This document shows positions 44,375 through 52,955 of a stretch of 64,000 nt of DNA, in pieces. The stretch covers positions 21,349-85,348 of the forward strand of contig JACYLQ010000018.1 in NCBI GenBank assembly GCA_015272395.1. Direction: 5' to 3'. The notes under the pieces were generated by a model. It had not been told where the DNA came from and searched no databases. It saw nothing but the letters and a program-made list of their open reading frames with translations. Positions within the stretch are counted from its first letter, which is position 1. Each line of letters starts with the position of its first letter. Both the position numbers and the translations under genes were made by a program. The stretch is from Calothrix sp. C42_A2020_038. GTDB lineage: Bacteria; Cyanobacteriota; Cyanobacteriia; Cyanobacteriales; Nostocaceae.

Positions 44375-45595
44375 TTAGTTGATACGACGATAAAAAACTA
44401 ATTCGTGCTGCGGTAAGATTTCGGGATGAAAAATTTTGATTAAATCAGATAAAACCACATCAGGGTTACTAATTCCTGCTTCCCAATAGTCATTACCACC
44501 GTTTGAATTCACGCGGGCGTTATTATTATACAGGTTTCCAGTTTTGACAGCTTTGAAATCACCATAGCGAGTATCTTCAGCTAAAATGTCTTGCTTTGAC
44601 TTCCAAGTTTGATTAAAATTTAACCAATAATCAGCATTGATTGCGCGGTCAATAATCGCTTCAAAAGATAAAGGTAAACTGCCTGTAGATTGCTCATTAC
44701 TCCAAAGATAATTGGCCCCAGCATCTTCCAAGTATTTTGCAGCATAACTCCTACCACCTGGCATATACCAAGTACCTTTGAAATTAAACCCAACAAATAC
44801 AGTTGGACGTATTTTAACAGTTTTAGTTTGAGTCACTATTTCATCATACTTCTTTGCAATTTCCCCAAATATTTGTTCCGCTTTCTGCTCCTGATTAAAA
44901 AATAAAGCCGTAAACTTTAACCATTCGCTTCTACCTAAAGGTGAGTCTTCCATATATTCTGCATTGATGACTACCTTCAAACCAGCTTCTAACAACTTAG
45001 GATAACTATCCGTTTCTGCATTGCCAGTTCCATAGGTTGTAATTAAATCTGGGTTTAGTTCTAAGATTTGCTCGACATTGACGTTGGCATTGCTGCCTAC
45101 ATTCGTAATCTTACCTAATTTGATTTTCTCTACAACTTCAGAAGTATTGACAATTTTTGTATCGCTAACACCAATTAATTTATCAACTACTCCTAACTTT
45201 GCTAAATGAGGCAAATGAGTTGTAGACAGAGAAATCACAGAATTGACGGGTACTGTAATTACTTGATCTGAACTAGCTTGGATCTCCTTTGGTACTGGAG
45301 TACCACATTGAATTAAAAAATATTTAAATCCTGTTTTTGCACCTTTCCAAGGGTTATTAATTGTAATTACTTTATAGTTATTGTGATATTGTACGCTGAA
45401 ACCTTTCGCGCGGGTAATATTAACCTTATTAGGAAAATAATCGCGTTTAGGATCGTACTGTTGAATACAAGCTGAGTCAGTAACTGATTGTTTTGGTTGT
45501 ATTTTTGGATTTTGACAGGCAATGATAAGTGTAACAATTATCAGGAAATTAAAAATTAAGAACAATAATTTTGAATAACTTTTCTTCGATATCAT
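44375..45595 (-). CDS. Cobalamin-type ABC substrate-binding lipoprotein (BtuF-like)
   Basis: 406 residues with a lipobox (LIIAC, Cys about 27). The Fe/B12 periplasmic-binding fold is seen in SLSTTHLPHLAKLGVVDKLIGV, LNPDLITTYGTGNAE, LKVVINAEYMEDSPLGRSEW and NPDVVLSDLIKIFHP. The riboswitch-led operon suggests cobalamin, although the sequence alone fits any siderophore-type ligand. It follows the 2Fe-2S gene after about 110 bases and precedes the permease by 33. Confidence 0.8.
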   Translation of the reverse strand: MISKKSYSKLLFLIFNFLIIVTLIIACQNPKIQPKQSVTDSACIQQYDPKRDYFPNKVNITRAKGFSVQYHNNYKVITINNPWKGAKTGFKYFLIQCGTPVPKEIQASSDQVITVPVNSVISLSTTHLPHLAKLGVVDKLIGVSDTKIVNTSEVVEKIKLGKITNVGSNANVNVEQILELNPDLITTYGTGNAETDSYPKLLEAGLKVVINAEYMEDSPLGRSEWLKFTALFFNQEQKAEQIFGEIAKKYDEIVTQTKTVKIRPTVFVGFNFKGTWYMPGGRSYAAKYLEDAGANYLWSNEQSTGSLPLSFEAIIDRAINADYWLNFNQTWKSKQDILAEDTRYGDFKAVKTGNLYNNNARVNSNGGNDYWEAGISNPDVVLSDLIKIFHPEILPQHELVFYRRIN

Positions 45596-45707
45596 TGTTT
45601 TGCAACCTGGTTATGATTTTATATAAAGTTTGTGTAAAATCAGGTCTAAAGGCTTAAACAATCTATATCAAAGACCCATAAATAAACCAAATTGAATGAA
45701 CAGCGAA

Positions 45708-46574
45708 TTAAACAGGTGGATAGATATATTCTGTTACTTTATGACCTTGAACTAAATGCTCGTTGACAATTTTTTCTGCAACTGCTGGTTTAACAAGAGT
45801 ATACCAAGTTTTATCATCAGAATAAAAAGCAACCGGACCCAATTTACAAACTTGTAAACAGCCAGTTGTTCGCACTTCTATATCCAAGTTTGCGGTTTTG
45901 ATTGCTTTGGAAAATGCATCAAATGTTGGTTGCCATTTTCGTGAAGGATAACAGCGTCCAGAAGTACAAACAGCGATGTAAGAACACTTGAAAGGGTTTT
46001 TAGTAAAAGGTAGTTGTTTTGTTCCTAATACATACATTTCCCGAAGTTGATTGTACAACTCTAATTTACCAAAATTAGCTTTACCGTCAGGTAATAAATT
46101 TTCATCCTCTATATAAGGATTTGGTAAAAATATTGTCATTACTTTTTCACCCGCTCCGTTCCAAAATTGAATTCCCCAACTTCTCGGTTCTCCTTCTGGG
46201 TTGATGCGTTGATAGAATGCTCCTTTGCTAATTAATCTTTGTTGTCTTAGTTCTGGTGGAGTTTCAGATTCTGGTCCACCTAAAGTTTCTTCAATACACA
46301 AGTGAAAATGCCAATCTTGAGCAATAACAGTGAGATATCCATCATAAAGAACGCATTTTTTCGGCGCCTCATGAAACTCTAGTTCTAAAACACTACCTTG
46401 CTCAAGATGTCCTAACCCAATTTGATGCCAATTATCTTGAAATAACGTGTAAGTCAAGCAAGCAAGGACATCACCTTGGCAATCAAAATATTCATATTTG
46501 ATTGTCCAACCATTGCCAGTAGGTTCCACAGCAATCTGATTTAATGGTTTTACCCAAGGGTTGAATTGAGTCAT
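45708..46574 (-). CDS. Two-domain protein with thioredoxin-like 2Fe-2S ferredoxin
   Basis: 288 residues. The C-terminal 90 residues carry four Cys in the thioredoxin-fold ferredoxin spacing: AVCTSGRCYPSRKW (about 203-208) and TTGCLQVCKLGPV (about 240-244). The N-terminal 190 residues are beta-rich with many Trp, Tyr and His (DNWHQIGLGHLEQGS; QDWHFHLCIEETLGGPE) and I do not recognise them. It lies between btuB and btuF in a cobalamin-riboswitch operon, so a role in reducing imported corrinoid is plausible but unproven. Confidence 0.7.
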   Translation of the reverse strand: MTQFNPWVKPLNQIAVEPTGNGWTIKYEYFDCQGDVLACLTYTLFQDNWHQIGLGHLEQGSVLELEFHEAPKKCVLYDGYLTVIAQDWHFHLCIEETLGGPESETPPELRQQRLISKGAFYQRINPEGEPRSWGIQFWNGAGEKVMTIFLPNPYIEDENLLPDGKANFGKLELYNQLREMYVLGTKQLPFTKNPFKCSYIAVCTSGRCYPSRKWQPTFDAFSKAIKTANLDIEVRTTGCLQVCKLGPVAFYSDDKTWYTLVKPAVAEKIVNEHLVQGHKVTEYIYPPV

Positions 46575-46602
46575 GGCAATTTTCCTTATATATTATCTAT
46601 GA

Positions 46603-48651
46603 TTAGAAATTCGCGCTTAAACCAACTTGGAATACTCTACCAGCGTCAGGGAATCCAGGGAACAACTGATATCTTTGATTAAAGATATTATCTACACTAG
46701 CATTAAGTGTAAATGTTTGACTCAAGGGAATGCGAGTTTTAGCATCGAAAGTTGTGTAACCTGCTAATGACTCGGTATTAGTATTATTAGTTGGGTACCC
46801 ACCAAGGGAATTCATTAACAATCCAAAATACCAACCTTGAGTATTTTCATAGGAAAGACCCAAGTTTAATTTATCTGCACCTGCAAATCTTAACTCTTTA
46901 TTAATTTCTGCGGGATTAGAACTTTTTTTGATGCGTGGGTCATTTGCAGTATAATTAACAAAAGCATAGATATTTTTGGCTATTTGTAAATTTAATGCTG
47001 CTTCGATGCCAGTTGTTTCAACTAAGCCAATATTTTCCCAAGTTCCAGTTACTCCATTAATCGCAGGTCTAATCGATTTAAACGCAATTACGTCAGATAT
47101 ATTATTTTGGAAAAATGTTAAGCGCAATAAACCAATATCACCTAATTTTTGGTCAATACCAATATCGTAACTATCTCCCCTTTCCGGTCTAAGGTTGGGA
47201 TTACCAATATTGGTTGGACTAAGATTAAATAAGTTAGCGACTGTGGGGACACGAAAGTTTTTGATGTAGTTTGCACGTAATGTAGTAGAGTTACTAATAT
47301 CCCATTTTGCACCTACTGATGGTGATGTTGCTCCATCACTCGCTAAGGTATTAAAATCTTGACGCAAACCCAAATTTAACTTGACGTTAGGAATAAAGCT
47401 GGTTTCGTATCTAGCAAAAATGGCGCCTTGACCGATATTATCATCATAGTTAAGAGTTTTGGCGCCTGTAGCAAATCTGATTGCACTACTATTCACATTC
47501 ACATTTCGATAGTCAAAACCATAAACAACACTTTGGTTTTTGCTAAATTGCCAGCTATGAGTAGCTTGAAAACCGTAGGAACTTTGTTTCGTCTCAAATC
47601 TTCTGTTGAACTGAGGTGGAATTGTAACAGAATTAGAGTCAAAGCGAGTGTTAATAAAATCAACGTAAAACCTTGCTGTTAATAACGAATCATTTCCATC
47701 TCCCAGCTTAGAATTCCAAGTTAAATCACTTAGAATTTGGTCTGTATATTTCCGGTTTTTATCGGTCAGCACGTTACCAGAACCTTGACCAAATCGTGGT
47801 ACAAGTATCGGAACTCCTCCAGGTACCCCTTGGTCTTTCCCTAGATATAAAGAAGATAGGGTTAAGGTGTTACGGTCATCCAAATCTGCTTCCAATTTGA
47901 CATTAAAGTTATTGTAGAGAGCATCATTATTTTTCCGCACTCCCCTAAAGTTAGCTTCCGGAATCGAAAAAGGATAGTTATATTTTCCTTGAGTGCGGTT
48001 ATAACCAACTACCCAACCGATGTTTCCTGTTTTTCCACTAGACTGGATACTCTGTTGATTAAGTCCGTAAGAACCAAAATTCACCTTTGCATCGGTAGTC
48101 ACTTTGCCTGGTGTTGGACGACGGGTAATGATGTTGATGACTCCACCAATTGCATCAGAACCATATAAAGTTGAACCTCCACCAGGTAAGACTTCTACTC
48201 TTTCAATATTACTAGTAGTGAATTCTGACAGGTCAAATCCTCCACTGCCTAAGTTATTGATTGGTCTACCATCAAGTAGTATTAACACTTGATTAGTATT
48301 AGAACCGCGAATGAATTGACCACTCAATGCATGAGGTTCTGTTCCGACTGTTCCATCACCCAAAATACCAGGGAGAAATTTCAGCGCTTCTCTAACAGTC
48401 CTGGCGCCTTGAGCTTCCATTTCTTCACCAGTGATGACGTAGATAGGACGAGTCGAATCTTTAACTGTCCCTTCACGACGAAATGGTGAATAAACTGGTT
48501 CATTTAATAACTTCTCAATTACTGTTAATTCGATATCGGGGTCTTTTGCTTCTGCCGCTGTAGCGCTGTAACCGTACAATATTCCCAATATTGCTGTCAT
48601 CGACGCAGCAAACTTCATTCCCAATCGGAAATTAAATATAATATTTATCAT
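46603..48651 (-). CDS. btuB: TonB-dependent cobalamin receptor (BtuB-like)
   Basis: 682 residues. Signal peptide (MTAILGILYGYSATAAEA), TonB-box-like ELTVIEK, plug domain with RPIYVITGEEMEAQGARTV, IRGSNTNQVLILLDGRPINN and YGSDAIGGVINIITRR, then a 22-strand barrel ending FQVGLSANF with the C-terminal aromatic. The upstream cobalamin riboswitch identifies the ligand far better than the protein sequence does. First gene of the operon with the 2Fe-2S protein, btuF and btuC. Confidence 0.88.
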   Translation of the reverse strand: MINIIFNFRLGMKFAASMTAILGILYGYSATAAEAKDPDIELTVIEKLLNEPVYSPFRREGTVKDSTRPIYVITGEEMEAQGARTVREALKFLPGILGDGTVGTEPHALSGQFIRGSNTNQVLILLDGRPINNLGSGGFDLSEFTTSNIERVEVLPGGGSTLYGSDAIGGVINIITRRPTPGKVTTDAKVNFGSYGLNQQSIQSSGKTGNIGWVVGYNRTQGKYNYPFSIPEANFRGVRKNNDALYNNFNVKLEADLDDRNTLTLSSLYLGKDQGVPGGVPILVPRFGQGSGNVLTDKNRKYTDQILSDLTWNSKLGDGNDSLLTARFYVDFINTRFDSNSVTIPPQFNRRFETKQSSYGFQATHSWQFSKNQSVVYGFDYRNVNVNSSAIRFATGAKTLNYDDNIGQGAIFARYETSFIPNVKLNLGLRQDFNTLASDGATSPSVGAKWDISNSTTLRANYIKNFRVPTVANLFNLSPTNIGNPNLRPERGDSYDIGIDQKLGDIGLLRLTFFQNNISDVIAFKSIRPAINGVTGTWENIGLVETTGIEAALNLQIAKNIYAFVNYTANDPRIKKSSNPAEINKELRFAGADKLNLGLSYENTQGWYFGLLMNSLGGYPTNNTNTESLAGYTTFDAKTRIPLSQTFTLNASVDNIFNQRYQLFPGFPDAGRVFQVGLSANF

Positions 48652-48683
48652 CTGTACCTCGCAGATAATGTGTTTTTTCCTGA

Positions 48684-48790
48684 TTATTGGCGGGCATTCT
48701 GACTTAGAGACAGGTTGTCAAGCCTCATTACAGCTGCGGGACAGCGCTGGATTTTCACCAAACTTTCCCCGTTACTTCTAATGAATAATT
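48684..48790 (-). promoter_or_regulatory. Cobalamin riboswitch
   Basis: The minus strand has the conserved core GGTGAAAATCCAGCGCTGTC, then CCGCAGCTGTAA, and the 3' signature AAGTCAGAATGCCCGCC. It lies about 35 bases before the btuB start. Adenosylcobalamin binding should shut off btuB expression, probably at translation, since no terminator hairpin with T-run lies before the gene. Confidence 0.9.
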
Positions 48791-49017
48791 CTCATTAGAA
48801 CCAATATATTGTTGCATGGTAGCATGAACAAGTGTGGTTATTAGTGTAGAAATATTACATTTACTACAATGACTTGTACACCTAATCATCTCGATTATCC
48901 AGTTTGCAAAGTGTAATCTATCCATTTTTTGCTTGCAATATCTCACAAAAACTCAAAATCATTGCAAATACGTAGCCAACAAAATTTAGTACAGTATTTA
49001 TATTTACTGATTTGACT

Positions 49018-49036
49018 TTAAATGATTATCATTCTC
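49018..49036 (-). promoter_or_regulatory. Fur-like box upstream of the riboswitch
   Basis: Minus-strand GAGAATGATAATCATTTAA matches the Fur consensus at about 15 of 19 positions. It lies 370 bases from btuB, where the promoter of the riboswitch leader could be. The rest of 48652-49162 holds only the riboswitch and two terminator hairpins. Confidence 0.55.
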
Positions 49037-49082
49037 TTGATGTTGTTTGTCAATACTTGTATTCAGTTTTCTCAAAAAAAAT

Positions 49083-49111
49083 GTAGATACGCTCCATTGG
49101 AGCGTATCTAC
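49083..49111 (-). terminator. Rho-independent terminator
   Basis: Perfect stem GTAGATACGCTCC / GGAGCGTATCTAC, followed on the minus strand by eight T (49074-49081). Ends transcription from the secreted-protein gene at 49163. Confidence 0.8.
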
Positions 49112-49117
49112 AGTTTA

Positions 49118-49145
49118 AGATTCCCGACGTGCGCATCGGGAATCT
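49118..49145. terminator. Second hairpin, CCCGA repeat type
   Basis: AGATTCCCGA / TCGGGAATCT stem, 18 bases beyond the stop of the 49163 gene. Related to the hairpins after Hsp20 and clpB. Confidence 0.6.
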
Positions 49146-49162
49146 GAACACCTTTAATCTAA

Positions 49163-49843
49163 TTAGTCAGCTTCGATATTAATAGTTTCAATAAATTGCT
49201 TACTTTTAGGAATAGCAGATTTTTTGGTCGAAACGACTCTTCGTGCCTTGGACTTTTCGACAATTTGTTGTCCAGTTAGGTAGTTACTACTAACCAAGGT
49301 GGAATCACCGTTACCACGATCATAATCAAGAATATCTTTGCCAATTAAAACTAGGCGCCCAGAAGATTTATCTATCCAAAAGCGGTGTACACTTTCACGA
49401 GCAACTCTAGAACCACTTAGCTGAGATACTATTATAACTCCCGATTTGATTTTGATATCTGCGTCTGCTCCATCTGGGCTACTTAGGGCGCCTGCACAGG
49501 AAGAGCATAGTAACAATTTGTCAGCAACTGCTAGGCGCCTAAAAGTTCCATTCGCTTGCCTAACTAAAACAACTAAAGCACGGGCACGTTCAAATTGTGT
49601 TCCGGTTTGGACTAATGCTAATACCGTATCTGATCTTCGATCATTATTTATATCTCCATCGACTCGATTTTGAATTCTCCAGCCTTTGGGAACAAAATCT
49701 TGAACAGTTCTTCCTTGGACTGGTACTAAATTTGAATTTATCGGTTGCACTGATTGAGCGATTGCTGTTTCTGTAAGCATTGAAGGTATTGTAGCTGATA
49801 CTACCAGTCCACTTATGAATAATGCTGCTTTTTTAAAGTTCAT
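49163..49843 (-). CDS. Secreted protein of unknown function
   Basis: 226 residues. Signal peptide (MNFKKAALFISGLVVSAT ... ETAIAQ, cleavage about 29). The mature part contains DGDINNDRRSDTVLALVQ, an FG-GAP/EF-hand-like Asp-Asn cluster, RALVVLVRQANG and a CSSC motif. The layout suggests a secreted beta-rich protein, perhaps calcium-binding, but no named family is recognised. Monocistronic, with a strong terminator. Confidence 0.7.
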   Translation of the reverse strand: MNFKKAALFISGLVVSATIPSMLTETAIAQSVQPINSNLVPVQGRTVQDFVPKGWRIQNRVDGDINNDRRSDTVLALVQTGTQFERARALVVLVRQANGTFRRLAVADKLLLCSSCAGALSSPDGADADIKIKSGVIIVSQLSGSRVARESVHRFWIDKSSGRLVLIGKDILDYDRGNGDSTLVSSNYLTGQQIVEKSKARRVVSTKKSAIPKSKQFIETINIEAD

Positions 49844-49944
49844 AGAGAATTTGACTCGTAATTACTTGTTATATTTATACACATTCATCATAGATGAATA
49901 CGTAAAAAGCGTCACTTATCATTGAATTGGATGGTAACGTATAT

Positions 49945-50116
49945 ATAGTGGTTCGTGTCATGAGTTTTGGGGTGTTGACTGGCAACGGATATAAAGGATG
50001 TAACGGTGCCTGTTATTGGTTACAAACAAATTCCAGTTATTTAAAATCAATTATCTGTTACATATGTTCATTATCCGTTACAAATCTACCTACCAAAACT
50101 TTTGACATGAACCACT
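49945..50116. repeat. 172-bp MITE-like element (TAGTGGTTC family)
   Basis: Left terminus TAGTGGTTCGTGTCATGAGT and the inverted right terminus TAGTGGTTCATGTCAAAAGT, each continuing TTTGG, agree at 22 of 25 positions. No ORF. Related ends lie at about 9697-9720 and 34541-34611. It ends 24 bases before the stop of the P450 gene. Confidence 0.65.
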
Positions 50117-50139
50117 AGGTTGTTAATATGCCACGCACC

Positions 50140-51660
50140 CTATTTTGTAAACCCGATGTTATCATCAATGACTGTTGTTGGTCCGATAGGAAGTTTTTCG
50201 GGGTTGGGTATATCGAGTTTTGCAAATTCAATTTTATCGTTCCACACTTTTTTTAAGAAATCTTTGAATACCTCAACTGTAAGGAGTTCTCCAGGACAAC
50301 GGCGATATCCAAAACCAAAAGGCCCATAGCCTGCATAGTCACATACCGGATATACTTTGTCGTCGGTGATGTTGTAAACTGTACCAAACGCACTATTGGT
50401 TATTTCTGCTTTTCTGCCATCTTTTACTTCAAATGTTTGTTTGTGGAAAGGACATTGGGCAAATCCAATTTGTTTAGATTTAGCTTCATCTATTTGGTCA
50501 CTGGTAGGCGCCTGTTTATAACGGTTAGGGTCGAATTCAAGAGGGTTTTCCCAATGTCGTGGGTCAACACTTGTTGCCTTATGAGGGCTGATAACATATC
50601 CGTATCTGTCATATGGAGGTTTTCTTATTTCTTCAGTAGCAGATATGCTTCCTGTGTTTGGCGAAATTGTACGGAATAATTCCATCACAAACTGATCGAG
50701 GGGAGTAAAAGGCGAATCTGCCTGGTCATAATTACCTTCCATTATTTGAGCAAACCACTCTCGAACACTGGCATCTCCAGCATCCTTGCTCAGTTTCGAC
50801 ATGAAGTTGTAGATCGTGTTACCCCACTGACTCAAAGCAACAAAATTATGGAAGCACTCGAAAACAACATCTTTGCGACGGAAATCTTCTCCCTCTTCAC
50901 CATTTTTAACCCAGTAGTACACAAACGTCTTCTCTGGATCTGTAACCGAACCCTTAACTACATCTTCAACCCTATCATTTATCCACTGCTTCAAAAATTC
51001 ACGAAGTTCGCGCACTCTCATATAATTCTTATAAACAATCTCCAGAGTTGGGTCGCGATAGGCAAGAACAGTGTTGAAACACAACCCGATCTCTCGAACC
51101 TCATCAGGAATAGCATCGCCTTTGACACCAACGTGTAAATCCCAAAACAGATCAAAATAGATATTTAAGTACTGACGCATCAATGGCTTACCAACATTCT
51201 TGGCATCAAATAGTTGGTTGAAAAACTCAACTACTTTATCTCCATACATCGGACGATATAAATCTGGGGTAAGAGCAGAATAATAAATCTTTTTTCTCCG
51301 ATTATCGGCGCCACGTTTTTCGTAAGCTTGGATAAATACCGACAACCCATCCTCTTGGGGATTAGGTTCCCACTCTTCATATAACATTCCCCAAAAGTAA
51401 TACGGTAAGGCATTTTCCTTGGTAAACATCGTATCAATCATGGGTAACGATAGCCTCTCGCCTCGGTAGACGCTAGTCAGGAAAGCAGGTACGATTGCAT
51501 TTTTTATATAAGAAAAGTCAAAAAAAGTAGGCAGTAAGTCCCTGATACGGTTGAGAGCTTGTATTTTTTTCTCAGGGAGTTTTGAATTTATATCTTCCTT
51601 GATCTCATCAGCAAGGTTAGAGAAAAATTCGGAAATATCAGGAATTGGGAAAAAAGACAT
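50140..51660 (-). CDS. Divergent cytochrome P450
   Basis: 506 residues from the ATG at 51660, preceded by AAGGAG. The heme-thiolate loop is FGFGYRRCPGELL (about residue 455) and the K-helix ExxR is MELFRTISP (about 315), so the core P450 signatures are present. The I-helix threonine pair is not obvious (VFECFHNFVALSQWGN), which may mean peroxide- or rearrangement-type chemistry as in allene oxide synthases. The second half contains an unusual insert between K-helix and heme loop (FAQCPFHKQTFEVKDGRKA). No signal or redox partner is adjacent. Confidence 0.75.
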   Translation of the reverse strand: MSFFPIPDISEFFSNLADEIKEDINSKLPEKKIQALNRIRDLLPTFFDFSYIKNAIVPAFLTSVYRGERLSLPMIDTMFTKENALPYYFWGMLYEEWEPNPQEDGLSVFIQAYEKRGADNRRKKIYYSALTPDLYRPMYGDKVVEFFNQLFDAKNVGKPLMRQYLNIYFDLFWDLHVGVKGDAIPDEVREIGLCFNTVLAYRDPTLEIVYKNYMRVRELREFLKQWINDRVEDVVKGSVTDPEKTFVYYWVKNGEEGEDFRRKDVVFECFHNFVALSQWGNTIYNFMSKLSKDAGDASVREWFAQIMEGNYDQADSPFTPLDQFVMELFRTISPNTGSISATEEIRKPPYDRYGYVISPHKATSVDPRHWENPLEFDPNRYKQAPTSDQIDEAKSKQIGFAQCPFHKQTFEVKDGRKAEITNSAFGTVYNITDDKVYPVCDYAGYGPFGFGYRRCPGELLTVEVFKDFLKKVWNDKIEFAKLDIPNPEKLPIGPTTVIDDNIGFTK

Positions 51661-52290
51661 GATTTGCACTCCTTGTATTTTTAGCTGGAGCAATATCATC
51701 TAGCTACCCAAATATTAGCAAGATTTACAAAATTGGAAAACAAATTACAAGAATACAGTAGTTTGTAAATAAATGAGGTACAGCTTGATAAGCTGAACTT
51801 CTTGTAGAATGGGCATCCCTGCCTGTCTATCCTAATTCATCAAAAAAATATACTGTATATTTTATTTTCTCAACAAAGTTTAGTAACTGAGAATGTCCTT
51901 TAGTAATATTTCATTATAGCAATTCTATAGCAGTCCGCTCATCATTCGTAAAATTTCATATTGTAGAGACGTTACATTTAATGTCTCTACATGCAATTTA
52001 CTGTAATTTTTTACAATTCATCTAGGAATGCTAGATCTGAGTTGTAAAAAACATCTAATCCTAGATATGTTTGTTGCAAATATGTAGATTATCGACAAAT
52101 TTTATGAAGTCAAAATTTTGAAATACTACATAATATTTTAGTAAAATACTCATACTTTAGAGAAGTGTTTACTAACACATAATAATAAAATTTTCATTGC
52201 AGAAAATTCATAAGTTAACCCCAAAACACTCTTAGAATAATAGTAATGATAAGATAACAAACAGTTTTCAACTAAGAACAATAGACATTT
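51661..52290. other. 630-bp intergenic region
   Basis: Very AT-rich. It contains the TGTAGAGACGTTACATTTAA palindrome (51962-51991), also present inside the photolyase gene, and several short A/T-run repeats. No gene is seen. Confidence 0.55.
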
Positions 52291-52827
52291 ATGCATAAAC
52301 ATACTGAAGAAATAGGTGGTTATTGGGAGGCAGTTTGGGGAAGTGTCGCGGGGTCAGTGGTGTATTATATTTTGGCTCAAATTTCATATTTTACCTGTGA
52401 AGCTTTCATAAAGTCAGTATCTGGTTATTCCATTGGTGAGATTTCAATTAAAATATTTTTCGCAATAGATAATATTCTTTGGCTAGCAATTCTATTTTTC
52501 TTTTTTTTAGCTTTCACTGTTGTGTTATTGGCACTATATTTTTTTGCAAGAGCGATTGGTTGTAGATGCGCTTTAGCATGGGGAAATTTACCAGGAGCTA
52601 AACTAACCTCCAAATATCTACTACGCTTTGATTTATTTTTTTTATTACCCTCAATTCTGTTTGTAATTCTACTTATTATCCAGTCTTTAATAGGAGTCAA
52701 AGACGTTGAACATTTTCTAAAACCATATTATGTCATGGTGTATTTACTTGTATGGGTTTTCGTACCTCCTTTTCTCGCTCGGTTTTGGTCAAATTCAAAA
52801 ATGCGGAGGTTGAAAGTACTAATTTAA
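52291..52827 (+). CDS. Four-helix membrane protein of unknown function
   Basis: 178 residues with four hydrophobic stretches: VWGSVAGSVVYYILAQISYF, NILWLAILFFFFLAFTVVLLALYFF, LFFLLPSILFVILLIIQSL and YVMVYLLVWVFVPPFLARF. No family is recognised. No ribosome site is evident. It is followed by a CCCGAC/GTCGGG hairpin and then the histidine kinase gene. Confidence 0.55.
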   Translation: MHKHTEEIGGYWEAVWGSVAGSVVYYILAQISYFTCEAFIKSVSGYSIGEISIKIFFAIDNILWLAILFFFFLAFTVVLLALYFFARAIGCRCALAWGNLPGAKLTSKYLLRFDLFFLLPSILFVILLIIQSLIGVKDVEHFLKPYYVMVYLLVWVFVPPFLARFWSNSKMRRLKVLI

Positions 52828-52849
52828 CCTGAACTAGAGTATTATCATA

Positions 52850-52877
52850 TACCCGACAAATTCTACGAAGTCGGGAG
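52850..52877 (+). terminator. CCCGAC/GTCGGG hairpin
   Basis: Stem ACCCGAC / GTCGGGA with a 12-base loop, 23 bases after the stop. Same core as the terminators after Hsp20 and clpB. Confidence 0.6.
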
Positions 52878-52955
52878 TCTGAGAATCTTGATAAAGTATT
52901 GCCATTTTAATCATCGATGTGGGAAAACTGATGTATAACTTCATACAGTTTTTCC

